DNA from: Actinophytocola sp963840275
GTDB lineage: Bacteria; Actinomycetota; Actinomycetes; Mycobacteriales; Pseudonocardiaceae
DNA: 64,000 nucleotides
Direction of reading: 5' to 3'
Assembly (NCBI GenBank): GCA_963840275.1
Contig: CAWIYK010000009.1
Span: forward strand, 62,001-126,000
The position numbers and the translations under genes were made by a program. Below the pieces are notes generated by a model. That model was given only the letters and a program-made list of their open reading frames with translations, was not told the origin of the DNA and searched no databases. Below are positions 39,964 through 47,491 of this stretch, one piece after another. Each line of letters opens with the position of its first letter. The stretch's first letter is position 1.

Positions 39964-41920
39964 CTAGTTCAGCTTGATCAGAGATCCCTTGACCTCGACC
40001 AGAGCACTGCTCTCGATCTTCACGCCCAACTTGCCGTGACAGGGAGAGCTGCCCGTCGGTCTCGACCTTGATGCCGCCCATCCCACCCTTGATCGTGATG
40101 CCGCCGAGCTTCCCGCACTCGATGGTCAGCGCGCCGTTGGGCGACTTGCTCTCCGGCGGCTGCGGGTTGCAGGCCAACGTGAGCGTGCCGGCGACCTGGT
40201 CGATGACGAGGCCGAGCTTGTCGTCCTTGGTGCCCAGCGCGATCTTCGACTGGATCGGCGGCAGGCCGGGCGGGCCCGGCGGCAGCTCGTCGGTGAACGC
40301 GACCTTGTTGCCCGCCGGTGTGGCGATCCCGCGCTTGGTGACCACCCCGGACCCGTCCACGGCCGAGGACATCTCGCCGTACTTCGTGCCACTGTTGATC
40401 AGTCCACCCAGGATGTACGGGCGCCGCGAGTCGCCGAACTCGAAACCCACCAACACCTCGTCGCCGACCGAGGGCAGGAACAGCGCCCCGCTGCGGGTGC
40501 CGGCGCCGAACTGCACGACCCGTGCCCAATCGGACTCGAAGTTCGGCGCGAGCCACGGCAGCGCGACCTTCACCCTGCCGAGCTTCTTCTTGTCCGAGAC
40601 GTTCGTGACGATCCCGCACACCAGCCCGCCGAAGTCGGTGTGCTGGGTCTTCGCGCCGCCCGAGGTGAGCCCGAGCAGCGACCGGTTCTGCCGGCCGGAG
40701 ACCCAGAAGCGGGTGTGGTAGCCGTTCTCGTGCGGGTCGAAGACGTGCCGCGCGTTCGTGACGAACCACTTGCCGCAGAACTGCTCCGGCACGCCGGCGA
40801 TCTCCACCTCGGCACCCGCCTGGATCACCGGGTCGCCCTTGGCGTCCCCCTCTGCCTCGGCGAACGTGCTCGCGATGTGGTCGGCGACGCCCTTGGCCGC
40901 CGCCTCCGCCGCGGTGTCGGCCGCCGGGCCGACCCCGACCGGCCGGTTCACCACGAGGTAGGCGGTGTTGCTCGCCGGCAGCCCGAAGTCGATCTTGGGC
41001 AGGCCCGGGATGGACGGCAGCGCGGGCATCGACGGCAGCGAGATCAGCCCGTCGGTGAACGACTTCGCGAGCTTCGCGGGCTCCTGGTCCTTGATCGTCG
41101 CGGTGCCGGTCTTCGCCTCCGACTTGGCCACCGCGACCCGCGCGTCGAGCGGGTCCCAGACCCGCACCTCCACGTCCGGCGTGATGTTCGCGGCCGAGAT
41201 CCTCGGCAGGAACGAACGCAGGTTGTCCTTGAACGTCAGCTTGCCGGAGCCGAGCCCGAGCGCGCTCGCCGCGGCCGAGACGACGTCGCCGACCACTCCG
41301 CCGAGGCCACCGCCCGAGTCCTTGCGCCCGGATGCCTTGCGGAAGAAGAACTTCCCGCCGACGACGCCGGTCTCGTAGCCGATCTCCTGTGCCCGCTGCT
41401 GCAGGAAGTCCCAGTCGGTCTGCGCGACCTGCGCGATGTGGTCGTGCGCGACCGAGGTCTCCTCGATCGTGCCCTTCTCGAGGCCGGCGTTCTCCGCGAC
41501 CTGCGCGGCGATCTCGGAGTCCTTCATGTTCAGGAACGTCTTGGTGCGCTTGGCGCGCTGCAGTCGGTGCGCCTTCTCGTAGCCGCGCACGATCGAGAAG
41601 ATCAGACCCTCCTGGCAGATCGCCTCGATCGACGTCACCTCGCCCTTGATCAGCGAGGTGGTCGAGTCGCTCTCCGCGGGGCCGGCCGAGATCTCGACGA
41701 CGCTGCCGATCTTCAGCCCGGCGTCCTTCACCACGGTGCCCTCGATGTCGTGGAAGGTCAGCTCGAACATGTCCGGCAGGTGCAGGTGCGTGTCCACCAC
41801 CGTCCGCACGAGGTGCGGCATCACCGTCGGCGACATCGGCAGCCCGATCGGCTTGCCGATCTTGACCGACGGCCAGACGAGCGCGTTCGCGCTGCCGCCG
41901 AGGAGCCCGCCGAGCGTCAT
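39964..41920 (-). CDS. vgrG: VgrG-like CIS spike protein (frameshift near the C-terminus)
   Basis: ATG 41920 overlaps the LysM gene stop (ATGA). The N-terminal gp27-like half includes VRTVVDTHLHLPDMFELTFH, YEKAHRLQRAKRTKTFLNMK and QTDWDFLQQRAQEIGYETGV. The gp5-like OB domain comes after residue 470 (GLVCGIVTNVSDKKKLGRVK, SVGDEVLVGFEFGDSRRPYI), followed by a beta-helix-like tail. At about 40037 one extra base (coding CTGTCACGGCAAG) throws the frame. Correcting it gives LGVKIESSALVEVKG and a stop at 39964, 651 residues in total. Without correction a spurious 130-residue tail overlaps gp25. It forms the tip trimer that receives the PAAR protein. Confidence 0.88.
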
Positions 41921-42687
41921 CGCGCGGCCCCCTGGTCCAGCTCGTCGGGGTTCGGCAGGTACACGGTCGCGCCGGGGCGCACCCGCGTCGGGTCCTTGAT
42001 GCCGTTGACCTCGGCGATCCGCCGCCACGCACCGGGGTTGCCGTAGTTGGTGGTCGCGATGGACTGCAGCGACTCGCCGTGCCCGACGGTGTGCGCGCGG
42101 CGTCCGGTCAGGCCGCCCGAGGTCGGGTTCTGCGGCAGGGTGCCGAGCATGGAGGGCACCTCGTGCATCGTGATGCCGACCTTGGCACGCACCGGGATCC
42201 CCGCGGAGGTGAACCGGTTGTAGGTGACCTTCACGCTGCTCAACGTCACGGTGTACATGAAGCCGACCATCGGCGGGCCCCACTGGAACGTGAGCTCCGG
42301 CGGCTGCGTCTTGAGGTTCTTGCCGGTCACCGCGGAGAGCAGCTGGCCGAGGAACCCGGCGTCCGGGTTGAGCCACGTGAGCAGCGTGTCGCAGCGCAGC
42401 TTGGTGTCCATGCCCTCGAGGATCAGGTCACTGAAGTTGATCTTGGTGGGCTCCACCTTCTGCTGCGTCTGCGTGCCACCGTTGTTCGCCGGCGACGCCT
42501 GCGTGGACTTCGTGCCGTTGCGCGTGAACGTGATCTCGCTCGGGTTGAAGTCGAAGTACACGAACCCGATGTTCGGCAGCGTCGTGCACCGCAGCGACGC
42601 GGGCACCCGAGCCCCGGCCAACGAGGCGATGCCGATAGCCGCACCCGCCGCGATGTTCGCGCCAGCACTGATCATGCCAATGCTCAT
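41917..42687 (-). CDS. CIS LysM-domain tube/baseplate connector
   Basis: 256 residues from ATG 42687 (MSIGMISAGANIAAGAAIGI). The first 190 residues contain a beta-rich tube-initiator-like domain (GFVYFDFNPSEITFTRNGTK, MDTKLRCDTLLTWLNPDAGF, LTFQWGPPMVGFMYTVTLSS). A C-terminal LysM motif (HTVGHGESLQSIATTNYGNP, with VNGIKDPTRVRPGATVYLP) occupies about 205-250. This architecture is that of the LysM protein (Afp7/gp53-like) that joins tube to spike. Its ATG overlaps the stop of the repeat-derived ORF upstream. Confidence 0.9.
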   Translation of the reverse strand: MSIGMISAGANIAAGAAIGIASLAGARVPASLRCTTLPNIGFVYFDFNPSEITFTRNGTKSTQASPANNGGTQTQQKVEPTKINFSDLILEGMDTKLRCDTLLTWLNPDAGFLGQLLSAVTGKNLKTQPPELTFQWGPPMVGFMYTVTLSSVKVTYNRFTSAGIPVRAKVGITMHEVPSMLGTLPQNPTSGGLTGRRAHTVGHGESLQSIATTNYGNPGAWRRIAEVNGIKDPTRVRPGATVYLPNPDELDQGAAR

Positions 42688-43019
42688 CGTGCTGTCCCTT
42701 CTACTTTGAAGCGGGCCCCTGCGCAGTCGCCGCATGCGCGAGGGCTTTGAGTGAGCGGCCGCCGGCGTCTGGACCGACGCTCGCGCGCAGGCGCGCCAGC
42801 GCCGAGCACGGAGGAGGGAAGACGCCGGGTCCAGGCCGCGAATACGCGAGCGAAGCGAGCCAATGTCACGAGTGAGGGCTTGAGTGAGCGGCCGCCGGCG
42901 TCTGGACCGACGAGCAGCGCAGGGCCGCGAGCGAAGCGAGCCGCCCGAGCAGCGCAGGAGGGAAGACGCCGGGTCCAGGCCGCGAATACGCGAGCGGAGC
43001 GAGCCAATGTCACAGCCAT
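42684..43019 (-). CDS. Repeat-derived bridging ORF (111 codons)
   Basis: ATG 43019 overlaps the upstream tube-gene stop (TGATG) and the TGA overlaps the LysM-gene ATG (ATGA), so the frame spans the whole gap. It is built of two copies of a repeat, each encoding VTLARxARVFAAWTRRLPS, starting 48 codons apart. The protein is Arg/Ala-rich with no fold apparent. I think it is kept for translational or transcriptional continuity rather than for a product, but a small basic protein cannot be excluded. Confidence 0.4.
   Translation of the reverse strand: MAVTLARSARVFAAWTRRLPSCAARAARFARGPALLVGPDAGGRSLKPSLVTLARFARVFAAWTRRLPSSVLGAGAPARERRSRRRRPLTQSPRACGDCAGARFKVEGTAR
42741..42869. repeat. CIS spacer repeat, unit 1
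   Basis: 129 bases from AGGGCTTTGAGTGAGCGG to CGAAGCGAGCCAATGTCAC. The second unit lies at 42875-43013. Shared blocks are GTGAGCGGCCGCCGGCGTCT at one end and GGAGGGAAGACGCCGGGTCC through GCGAGCCAATGTCAC at the other; the middle differs. Confidence 0.85.
42875..43013. repeat. CIS spacer repeat, unit 2
   Basis: 139 bases, same terminal blocks as unit 1; the CAATGTCAC ends are exactly 144 bases apart, a multiple of three. The core GCGAGCGGAGCGAGCCAATG followed by TCAC resembles the core of the 49.9-kb repeats (GCGAGCGAACCAATGTCAC), so both belong to one family. Confidence 0.85.
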
Positions 43020-43471
43020 CACAAGAAGCCCTCGTGTGCCAGCACCAACTGCTCGGTGGCGATGCCGAGTGTCATCGCGTCGAGGTCGGGGCCCTTCCAG
43101 CTGTCCGGGTACACGTTGCGCAGGATCCACCGCGCGACCTCCACCGCGTGCGCGTCGAACAGGATGATCTGCGCGGTGCCCCCGCCGCCGCTCTTGTTCG
43201 CGTCGACCCAGCCCGACGCGCGGTCCCGCAGCCACGCCTGCACCTTCGCGGTGTCCGCGGAGTTCATGGCCCGCGCGAGCGACACCGGCGGGTACTTGAT
43301 CATGCCCGGCAGGACCGTCTCGTACTGGTAGTTCCCGCCCTCCTTCTGGAACTCGGGCTGGAACTTCACCTCCAGGCCCTGACACCGCGCCCAGCCCCCG
43401 AGGTCCACACCGTCGACGGACACGTGGAACCGCGTGGTGAGGGCGAGCATGGTGTTCATGCTGATGGGCAT
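43019..43471 (-). CDS. CIS tube protein (gp19-like), paralogue 3
   Basis: 150 residues from ATG 43471 (an ATG four codons later is possible). Tail-tube signature: FHVSVDGVDLGGWARCQGLE, YETVLPGMIKYPPVSLARAM, and the C-terminal WILRNVYPDSWKGPDLDAMT then LVLAHEGFL. It follows a second tube paralogue by 33 bases and shares the same domain order. Probably a baseplate-proximal tube ring. Confidence 0.92.
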   Translation of the reverse strand: MPISMNTMLALTTRFHVSVDGVDLGGWARCQGLEVKFQPEFQKEGGNYQYETVLPGMIKYPPVSLARAMNSADTAKVQAWLRDRASGWVDANKSGGGGTAQIILFDAHAVEVARWILRNVYPDSWKGPDLDAMTLGIATEQLVLAHEGFL

Positions 43472-43504
43472 GACCGAACCTCACTTCGCGTTCGTTGGTG
43501 GTGG

Positions 43505-43963
43505 TCAGACGAGCTTGCGCTCGTCCTCGAGGAAGCCGCGGTGGACGAGCTCCAGGGTCTCCATCGACACCTGGCTCGCGCCGGCGTCGAACGTGCTGAT
43601 CGACCACTTGCTCGGCAGCACGTCACGCAGCGTCCACTCGGTGACCTTCTTCGCCGCGGTCGTGAACAGCTGGATGGAGCCGGTGAAGACCTCCATCTCC
43701 CAGGAGTTCTTGGTGAGCCACTGCTTCACCTTCTCCGTCTCCTCGGAGACACCGCGGATCAGCTTGATGTTGGTGTACTTGGTGTTGCCCGGGAAGTAGA
43801 GGCGGTCGTTGCCGCCGTCGCCCATCCGGTACTCGGCGATGTCCCACGCGACGTCGAGGCCCTCCGCCTTGCTCCAGCTGCCGAGGTCGTACTCGGACTT
43901 GCCGGCCATGCTCACGACGAACCTGTTCGACAGGCCGATCGAGGACGTGTCGGTCAGTGCCAT
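43505..43963 (-). CDS. CIS tube protein (gp19-like), paralogue 2
   Basis: 152 residues from ATG 43963, with AGGAGA nine bases upstream. Tube fold: NRFVVSMAGKSEYDLGSWSK, YRMGDGGNDRLYFPGNTKYT, WTLRDVLPSKWSISTFDAGA and LELVHRGFLEDE. It differs from the tube gene next to the sheath and from paralogue 3, so the tube or its initiation rings are made from at least two subunit types. Confidence 0.92.
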   Translation of the reverse strand: MALTDTSSIGLSNRFVVSMAGKSEYDLGSWSKAEGLDVAWDIAEYRMGDGGNDRLYFPGNTKYTNIKLIRGVSEETEKVKQWLTKNSWEMEVFTGSIQLFTTAAKKVTEWTLRDVLPSKWSISTFDAGASQVSMETLELVHRGFLEDERKLV

Positions 43964-43972
43964 TGCTTTCTC

Positions 43973-46408
43973 CTAACGGAAATCGGTGAGCAGTCCGGCA
44001 CGCTCACGGTCGACGAGCAGTTCGAGCCGCAGGCGGCTGCGCAGGCGGTCGTAGATCCGGCTCGACAGCTCGTCGAGGTCGATCCGGCTCACGTCGAACG
44101 ACGACTGGTCCGGGTTGGCCTGGCCGTACTTCCAGTCGTCGTGGGCCGGCTTCGCGTCCGGGTTCTCGCCGGCCCCCGCGGCCGCCGGGGTCGTCGCGGC
44201 GGAGTCGTCCTGGTACCAGGTGTCGGTGTCGAACTGCGTGTCGGCCTCGGGGCTGGCGAGGCCGAGCCCGTCCGCCAGCCGGTCCGACAGGGGTCGCTTG
44301 TCGTTGGTCTCGCCGCCCCACCAGCTCTTCTCGCTGCCGACCGGCTCCCTGAAGCCCGTGATGCCGGACCCGTAGTTCATGTTCGCGCCCGTGAGCGCGT
44401 GCATCCACGCTTCCTTGGAGTTCTTCTCGTAGTGCTGCTCCGGCGGCCCGGTCTGCGCGACGGTGCCGCCGGCGCTGCCCTGCTCCGCGTCGAGCATCCG
44501 CTCGACCTGCTCCTCCTGCTCCGGGGTCAGCTCGGTCAGCTGGTCCCCGTAGCGGTCCTGGTTCAGGCCGGCGAGCGTCTGCGCGACGAGTGCCTGCTTG
44601 CGGGCGGCCCGGTCGAACGTGGGTGCGGTGGCCGTCGGCTGCGTGCCGGTCGGACTCTTGCCGGCCGGTGTGCCCGTGGCGTTGGCGCTCCCGGCGCCGG
44701 GAGCGCCCGGTGCGGCCTGCCCGCCGCCGGCGAGCTTCGGGTTGGTCCACTCGGCCACCACCTGCTTCGCCGAGTGCTCGGCGATCTTGCCGACCTCGGC
44801 CGTGGTCCGCTCGTCGAACGGGCTGTGCAGCGGCTGCTGCGCCGGCGCCGCGGTGGGCGTCGGCGGGTTCGCGAGCGCGGTGGCGAGCTGCGCGGCCGCG
44901 GCCAGGTCCGGCTCGTGCCGCTCGGCGGCCGGCGGGGGCGCCGGCATCGGCGCGTGGATCAGCGGCGCGGGTTCCGCCGCGCCGGACTCACCCGAGTAGT
45001 ACCGCTCCGCGGCCTGCGCCTCGGCCTCCAGCAACTGGCCGTGCGCCGAGTCGGGGGCCGGCAGCATCGCGCCGAGGGTGCGCTGCTGCACGGCGTGCAC
45101 CAGCTCGTGGGCGAGCAGCCCACGCGCCTTCCCGGAGTCGACCGGGCCGGCCTCGTCGGGCAGGAACACGGCGCCGCCGGACGCGAACGCCCGCGCGCCA
45201 CGGGTCTTGGCCGCCTCGCTCACCTTCGGGCCGCGGTACACCGGCACGGTCGACACGTCGGCCTGCTGACGGGTCCGGACCGCGTTCGCCAGGTCCGGCG
45301 GGACCGCCTGGACGACCGTCGCACGCGGCAGGTCGCGGCGGCGCGGCGCCGGACGCAGCTCCGCCGTGGCGCGGTAGACCGCGGCCACGGCCCGCTTGCG
45401 TTCCGGCGGGGACGTCGACGGGGGTGTCGGTCGAACGGGTGGCGCGGGCGGGGGTGGCGATCCACCGTCGTCCGGTCCGTCGTCTGTCGAGTCGGCGGGT
45501 GGTGTCGGCGCGGGGGCGGGCGGCTCGACGGTCACCGAACGCGGAGGGGCCGCCGGTGCTGGCGGCGGCTCCTGTCGCGGTGCTGGTTCCGGCGCCGGCG
45601 GCGGCACTGGTTCCGGCGCCCGCTCTATGACTCCCTCGACCACCCTGGGTGGCTCCTCGGGATGGACGAGTGGCTCGCCCTCCGCATGCGTGATCGGCGC
45701 GCCGAGCCCGAGCCTGCGGGACTGGCCGAGGTTGGCCCGTCGCTTGCGGGCCTGTGGCAGCGCGGGCTCCGCGCGCGGCACCTCCGCCATCCTCGGCGGC
45801 AGCTCCGGGCGGGGCGCCGGTTCGGACCGCAGCTCCGGCGGCAGGAACGACGGGGGCGGGCCGACCGGCTCGTCCGGCACGCTCTGCGTCGGCGCCGGCA
45901 GCCCGGGGATCATCGGCTCGCCGGGCATCAGCCAGGTCGGGGCGTACCGCAGGAAGCCGGGCGCGCGGTGGGGTTCGGCGGGCTCACGCGGCTCGCCGAC
46001 GTACTCGTCGGCCGCGTCGGTCAGTGTGGGCACCTCGACCGGCATCGGCCGGGCCGGGCGACGCACGGCCGGCGCCGGCAGCACCAGCTCGACCGGCGCG
46101 GAAGGTTGCGGCGCAACGGGTTCCGGTGCCGGCGCGGCCGGCCGCGCGAGACCGGTCACCCGGCCGAGCGCGGGCGCCACGGCCGGCGCAGAGCCGCCCC
46201 GGCCGCCGGGCCGCAGCGGTGGCAGCACCGGTGCGGGACCGGCCACGAGCGGTGCGGTGCGGGTGATCGTGACGGGGATCGCCGGCAGCGTCGCCCACTG
46301 CCGAGCCGGTGGCCGGGGCACCCCGGTGCCCCGGACCTCGGCCGGCGCGGCCGATGGCGCCGGCTCGGTCGTCGAGCCGGCGTCCTTCCGCCGAAATGGC
46401 CAGCGCAT
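43973..46408 (-). CDS. Large DUF4157 protein of the CIS locus
   Basis: 811 residues from ATG 46408. A basic start (MRWPFRRKD) precedes some 390 residues of Pro/Ala-rich disorder. The DUF4157 domain is around 385-470: VPVYRGPKVSEAAKTRGARA, ASGGAVFLPDEAG and GLLAHELVHAVQQRTLGAML, containing the zinc-peptidase motif HELVH. A linker and an acidic C-terminal 200 residues follow (LTPEQEEQVERMLDAEQG, DELSSRIYDRLRSRLRLELL). DUF4157 proteins are recurrent in extracellular CIS loci, as candidate effectors or assembly factors. Whether this one is proteolytic is untested. Confidence 0.88.
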   Translation of the reverse strand: MRWPFRRKDAGSTTEPAPSAAPAEVRGTGVPRPPARQWATLPAIPVTITRTAPLVAGPAPVLPPLRPGGRGGSAPAVAPALGRVTGLARPAAPAPEPVAPQPSAPVELVLPAPAVRRPARPMPVEVPTLTDAADEYVGEPREPAEPHRAPGFLRYAPTWLMPGEPMIPGLPAPTQSVPDEPVGPPPSFLPPELRSEPAPRPELPPRMAEVPRAEPALPQARKRRANLGQSRRLGLGAPITHAEGEPLVHPEEPPRVVEGVIERAPEPVPPPAPEPAPRQEPPPAPAAPPRSVTVEPPAPAPTPPADSTDDGPDDGGSPPPPAPPVRPTPPSTSPPERKRAVAAVYRATAELRPAPRRRDLPRATVVQAVPPDLANAVRTRQQADVSTVPVYRGPKVSEAAKTRGARAFASGGAVFLPDEAGPVDSGKARGLLAHELVHAVQQRTLGAMLPAPDSAHGQLLEAEAQAAERYYSGESGAAEPAPLIHAPMPAPPPAAERHEPDLAAAAQLATALANPPTPTAAPAQQPLHSPFDERTTAEVGKIAEHSAKQVVAEWTNPKLAGGGQAAPGAPGAGSANATGTPAGKSPTGTQPTATAPTFDRAARKQALVAQTLAGLNQDRYGDQLTELTPEQEEQVERMLDAEQGSAGGTVAQTGPPEQHYEKNSKEAWMHALTGANMNYGSGITGFREPVGSEKSWWGGETNDKRPLSDRLADGLGLASPEADTQFDTDTWYQDDSAATTPAAAGAGENPDAKPAHDDWKYGQANPDQSSFDVSRIDLDELSSRIYDRLRSRLRLELLVDRERAGLLTDFR

Positions 46409-46426
46409 CTGGCTATCCCCTTCCGT

Positions 46427-46466
46427 GTGAGTCCGAACCGGACGGTTTCGTCCGATGTGGACTCAC
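46427..46466 (-). promoter_or_regulatory. Hairpin between DUF6760 and DUF4157 genes
   Basis: Outer arms GTGAGTCC (46427-46434) and GGACTCAC (46459-46466), inner CGGAC/GTCCG stem at 46439-46454. The stop codon of the DUF6760 gene (46463-46465) lies in one arm. It is the only hairpin of this strength inside the CIS chain and could be an attenuator or processing site that sets the ratio of structural to DUF4157 protein. Confidence 0.5.
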
Positions 46467-46618
46467 TCGCCGTCGAACCGGGTGTGGATCTTGCCGATCT
46501 CGGCGATCACCCGGTCCCGCACCGGGTGCTCGAGATCGAGGATCTTGTCCAGATCCCAATGCAGGTAGTAGGCGACGTACGCGACTTCCTCCCACACACG
46601 GTCGGCCGCGTACGTCAC
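46463..46618 (-). CDS. DUF6760 small CIS protein (51 aa)
   Basis: 51 residues from GTG 46618, which overlaps the upstream stop (GTGA). It reads TYAADRVWEEVAYVAYYLHW, then DLDKILDLEHPVRDRVIAEI, a pattern I recognise from short DUF6760 proteins in actinobacterial phage-tail-like loci. It is placed where phages keep the second tail-assembly chaperone. Helical and acidic. Probably an assembly factor; unproven. Confidence 0.75.
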   Translation of the reverse strand: MTYAADRVWEEVAYVAYYLHWDLDKILDLEHPVRDRVIAEIGKIHTRFDGE

Positions 46619-47013
46619 GATCCCCCCGGCGCATCACCGGCGATGTCCACCGCGAAGTCGTTGCCACAGTGCGGACAGCTGACCGCGACCTCGGTGTGTC
46701 CGTCGGCGTTGACGCGCCGGTACAGGTCCTGCAGGAAAGCCAGGTCGGACGCGAACAGGCTCTCGATGACGAACGTGTCGACCGCCGGCACGTCGCCGAG
46801 CGTGGTGACGGTCCGCTCGAGCAGCAGCACGGTCAGGTAGGCCGGGTTCTGCTTGGCCCGCTGGTCGGACTGCGTCTGGATCTCGTCGCGGGCCGTCGCC
46901 AGCCGCATGATCCCGTCGCGGTGCATGCGGCCGTGCTCGTCGACGTAGCCACGCGGCAGCGTGAACGGGTACTCGGTCCGCAGACCGGTCTCCGCGGGTG
47001 CGGCCGCCGTCAC
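46615..47013 (-). CDS. CIS tail-assembly-like protein with zinc-binding C-terminus
   Basis: 132 residues from GTG 47013, overlapping the tube stop (GTGA). N-terminal LRTEYPFTLPRGYVDEHGRM, helical centre (RLATARDEIQTQSDQRAKQN, LTVLLLERTVTTLGD), and a CPHCG motif near residue 116 that would need a partner for metal binding. The position between the tube and the DUF6760 genes matches tail-assembly chaperones of contractile phages. Family known to me only as CIS-associated hypothetical. Confidence 0.7.
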   Translation of the reverse strand: MTAAAPAETGLRTEYPFTLPRGYVDEHGRMHRDGIMRLATARDEIQTQSDQRAKQNPAYLTVLLLERTVTTLGDVPAVDTFVIESLFASDLAFLQDLYRRVNADGHTEVAVSCPHCGNDFAVDIAGDAPGGS

Positions 47014-47450
47014 GCGGACACGCGCTGGAGGCGCTCGGCCACGATCGTGACCGTCTCCATCAGCACCTCGCTGGAACCGGCCTTGAGCGCGCCGACCTCC
47101 AGCTTCGACGGCCACGCGTGCTCCATGTGGTACCGGGCGACCGGCTTGCCGTCCGGCCCGTACATCACCAGCGAGCAGCTCTTGCGCGCGTTGATGATGT
47201 CGCCGTTGAGCACCGACTCGTGCCAGGCCCACAGCGCCATGTGGTCGGACTTGCCGCGCTTGAGCACGATCGTCGCCACCTCGGCCTTGCCCGGCAGCTT
47301 CTTGAGGATGATCTCCTTGTCGGTGGACTCGAGGTGCTCCACCGGCTTGACCTCGGTGGTGATGCCCTGCAGCTCGGAGAACGCGGCGATCTCGTAGCCG
47401 TCGATGGTGATGGAGAACCGTGCCGCTGTGATCGGGTCGGACGAGGCCAT
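47010..47450 (-). CDS. CIS tube protein (gp19-like), main tube candidate
   Basis: 146 residues from ATG 47450, 41 bases after the sheath stop. Tail-tube fold with ARFSITIDGYEIAAFSELQG, EHLESTDKEIILKKLPGKAE, LWAWHESVLNGDIINARKSC and a final LMETVTIVAERLQRV. Being paired with the sheath, it is the likely main tube subunit; two paralogues lie 3-4 kb downstream. Confidence 0.93.
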   Translation of the reverse strand: MASSDPITAARFSITIDGYEIAAFSELQGITTEVKPVEHLESTDKEIILKKLPGKAEVATIVLKRGKSDHMALWAWHESVLNGDIINARKSCSLVMYGPDGKPVARYHMEHAWPSKLEVGALKAGSSEVLMETVTIVAERLQRVSA

Positions 47451-47491
47451 GGGCCTGGCTCCTTACGGGAGAAGGGAAATCGGAAGGACGG

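Noticed and set aside
42884..46840. Rightward 1318-codon open frame
   Set aside because: Antisense to the CIS genes; follows the third-position GC bias of the opposite strand and gives Arg/His/Val-rich low-complexity sequence.
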